Assembly (NCBI RefSeq): GCF_002165375.2
Contig: NZ_CP032134.1
Location: forward strand, 434,001-498,000
Direction: 5' to 3'
Length of the DNA stretch: 64,000 nucleotides
DNA from: Acinetobacter chinensis
GTDB lineage: Bacteria; Pseudomonadota; Gammaproteobacteria; Pseudomonadales; Moraxellaceae
How positions within the stretch are numbered: the first letter of the stretch is position 1; the number at the start of each line of letters is the position of its first letter. Positions 62,397-64,000 of the stretch are shown in pieces. The notes beneath the pieces are model-generated. The model was not told the origin of the DNA. It saw only the letters and a list, made by a program, of their open reading frames with translations, and made no database searches. The translations under genes were made by a program, and so were the position numbers.

Positions 62397-63845
62397 ATGG
62401 CAGGCGAAAACCAAAAAGTAAAAACCGAAAATGCAAAAACATTGTATGACAAATTGTGGGATGACCACTTAGTAAAACAACGCGATGACGGCTCTGCATT
62501 ACTCTATATCGACCGTCACTTATTGCATGAGGTAACTTCTCCACAAGCATTTGAAGGTTTGCAATTGGCGGGTCGTACACCTTGGCGTTTAAGTGCCAAC
62601 GTGGCAACACCTGACCATAACGTGCCAACCTCGACTAAAGAGCGTTCAGAAGGGATTGCAGGGATCGAAGATGATACTTCACGTATCCAGGTACAGACTT
62701 TAGATGACAACTGTAAAACTTTTAATGTGGTTCAGTTTGACATTAATGATGTACGTCAAGGGATTGCACACGTGGTGGGTCCTGAACAAGGTTTGACTTT
62801 GCCGGGTATGACTGTGGTCTGTGGTGACTCACATACTGCTACACATGGTGCATTCGGTTGTTTGGCTCACGGTATTGGTACATCAGAAGTTGAACATGTA
62901 TTGGCAACTCAATGCTTAGTTCAAAAGAAAATGAAAAATATGCTGGTACGTGTTGACGGTAAATTAGGTCAAGGCGTAACACCGAAAGATGTCGTATTAG
63001 CCATTATCGGTAAAATCGGAACTGCGGGTGGTACAGGTCATGCGATTGAATTCGGTGGCCAGGTGTTCCGTGATATGTCGATCGAAGGTCGTATGACTGT
63101 GTGTAATATGGCAATTGAAGGTGGCGCACGTGTGGGTATGGTTGCTGTCGATGACAAAACCATTGAATACGTAAAAGACCGTCCGTATGCGCCTAAAGGC
63201 GAACAGTGGGATGCTGCGGTCGCCTATTGGAATACTTTGGTTTCTGATGAAGGCGCACATTTCGATACTGTTGTGGTGTTACAGGGTGAAGAGATTGAAC
63301 CGCAAGTGTCGTGGGGAACTTCACCTGAAATGGTGATTCCTGTATCTCAAGCTGTACCTACGTTGGAACAAGCCAAAGATGATGTACAGCGTAATGACTG
63401 GACACGTGCTTATCAGTACATGGGTTTGAATGGTGGTCAGGCATTGGCTGATATTCAATTAGACCGCGTATTTATCGGTTCATGTACTAACTCACGTATT
63501 GAAGATATTCGTGCGGCGGCAGAAGTTGCGAAAGGCAAAAAAGTGGCTTCAAGCATTAAACAAGCGATGGTCGTTCCAGGTTCTGGTTTAGTCAAAGCTC
63601 AGGCAGAAGCAGAAGGCTTGGACAAAATCTTAATCGAAGCTGGTTTTGAATGGCGTGAGCCGGGTTGTTCAATGTGCTTAGCAATGAATGCTGATAAATT
63701 ACAACCAGGTGAACATTGTGCATCGACGTCTAACCGTAACTTTGAAGGTCGTCAGGGCAATGGTGGTCGTACACATTTGGTGAGTCCTGCTATGGCAGCT
63801 GCGGCAGCAATCGCGGGTCACTTTGTTGATGTGCGTTCATTCTAA
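62397..63845 (+). CDS. leuC: 3-isopropylmalate dehydratase, large subunit
   Basis: The protein (482 residues from ATG 62397; an in-frame ATG at 62361 is less likely) has aconitase-family signatures: DHNVPTS, VVCGDSHTATHGAFG (first cluster Cys region), FIGSCTNSRIEDIRAAA and EWREPGCSMCLAMNADKL with the 4Fe-4S Cys residues. With LeuD it isomerises 2- to 3-isopropylmalate in leucine synthesis. leuD starts 15 bases downstream. No leader peptide rich in Leu is visible upstream. Confidence 0.96.
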   Translation: MAGENQKVKTENAKTLYDKLWDDHLVKQRDDGSALLYIDRHLLHEVTSPQAFEGLQLAGRTPWRLSANVATPDHNVPTSTKERSEGIAGIEDDTSRIQVQTLDDNCKTFNVVQFDINDVRQGIAHVVGPEQGLTLPGMTVVCGDSHTATHGAFGCLAHGIGTSEVEHVLATQCLVQKKMKNMLVRVDGKLGQGVTPKDVVLAIIGKIGTAGGTGHAIEFGGQVFRDMSIEGRMTVCNMAIEGGARVGMVAVDDKTIEYVKDRPYAPKGEQWDAAVAYWNTLVSDEGAHFDTVVVLQGEEIEPQVSWGTSPEMVIPVSQAVPTLEQAKDDVQRNDWTRAYQYMGLNGGQALADIQLDRVFIGSCTNSRIEDIRAAAEVAKGKKVASSIKQAMVVPGSGLVKAQAEAEGLDKILIEAGFEWREPGCSMCLAMNADKLQPGEHCASTSNRNFEGRQGNGGRTHLVSPAMAAAAAIAGHFVDVRSF

Positions 63846-63859
63846 TAGGAGCAAAAGAC

Positions 63860-64000
63860 ATGAAAAAATATACCGTTGAACAAGGTATCGTTGCACCTTT
63901 AGACCGTGCCAATGTCGATACAGATTTAATTATTCCAAAACAGTTTTTGAAATCCATCAAACGTACAGGTTTTGGTGAAAACTTATTTGATGAATTGCGT
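63860..64000 (+). CDS. leuD: 3-isopropylmalate dehydratase, small subunit (5' part)
   Basis: Begins MKKYTVEQGIVAPLDRANVD and then TDLIIPKQFLKSIKRTGFGE, matching the LeuD N-terminus. A TAGGAGC site lies 8 bases upstream. Cut by the window edge after about 47 codons. In operon with leuC. Confidence 0.95.
   Translation, partial: MKKYTVEQGIVAPLDRANVDTDLIIPKQFLKSIKRTGFGENLFDELR

Noticed and set aside
1..64000. CRISPR arrays, rRNA genes, prophage genes and known defence systems
   Set aside because: No regularly spaced repeats, no rRNA stretches, and no phage structural, Cas, restriction or toxin-antitoxin genes of a known type were recognised on either strand.

Overview
The window looks like chromosomal DNA of an Acinetobacter species (Moraxellaceae, Gammaproteobacteria). 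This rests on the recognisable protein sequences (glyQ-glyS, rne, ptsP-rppH, leuC-leuD, OprD porin, small Moraxellaceae-type hypotheticals), AT-rich spacers, and dif-like sites of the kind known from Acinetobacter. No search was run; family names come from reading the translations.

Layout. 1-6.4 kb: a fatty-acid-desaturase-like gene with a divergent TetR regulator and a palindrome between them, a D-2-hydroxyacid dehydrogenase, and a series of small exported proteins or lipoproteins, most with their own terminator. 6.7-13.2 kb: glyS-glyQ, an HPP/CBS membrane protein, PspC and small envelope proteins. 13.3-14.1 kb: four tRNA-Lys genes on the minus strand, with structured spacers. 14.2-22.2 kb: an acyl-CoA synthetase, rne with a long leader, rluC and a HAD phosphatase separated by short palindromes.

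22.7-37.1 kb is an aromatic-acid catabolic island. It combines the E. coli-type hca dioxygenase genes (hcaE, F, C, B, D) with mhp meta-cleavage genes (mhpB, a MhpC-like hydrolase, mhpD, mhpF, mhpE), an OprD porin, an EamA permease and a divergent HcaR-like LysR regulator. Together these can take 3-phenylpropionate or cinnamate through 2,3-dihydroxy intermediates and ring cleavage to succinate or fumarate, pyruvate and acetyl-CoA. mhpA, mhpR and an MFS transporter are absent from the window.

37.1-54.8 kb is accessory: GNAT, CDF transporter, MBL-fold protein and katG. A segment follows (TupA-like ATP-grasp, AraC regulator, and a lipoprotein gene broken by an IS3-family element) that is bounded by a 23-bp repeat of the katG 3' end. 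Next come two XerC/XerD dif-like sites in opposite orientation enclosing a 52-codon membrane-protein ORF. An IS1202-group element with a 6-bp target duplication sits directly beside the second site. A TetR/AidB-like pair, a small ribbon-helix-helix-like operon, and a short gene with an intrinsic terminator inside its coding region (an ArfA-like arrangement) complete the region.

54.8-64 kb is again core-like: ptsP-rppH, a HAD-IB phosphatase, DUF2789, LysR, a protein with a Ser/Cys/Gly-rich tail, DUF2061, a lipoprotein, leuC and the start of leuD.

The most interesting points are the dif module with its adjacent IS, the putative nonstop ArfA-like gene, the tRNA spacer hairpins with compensatory changes, the katG-end repeat, and the compact hca/mhp hybrid cluster.
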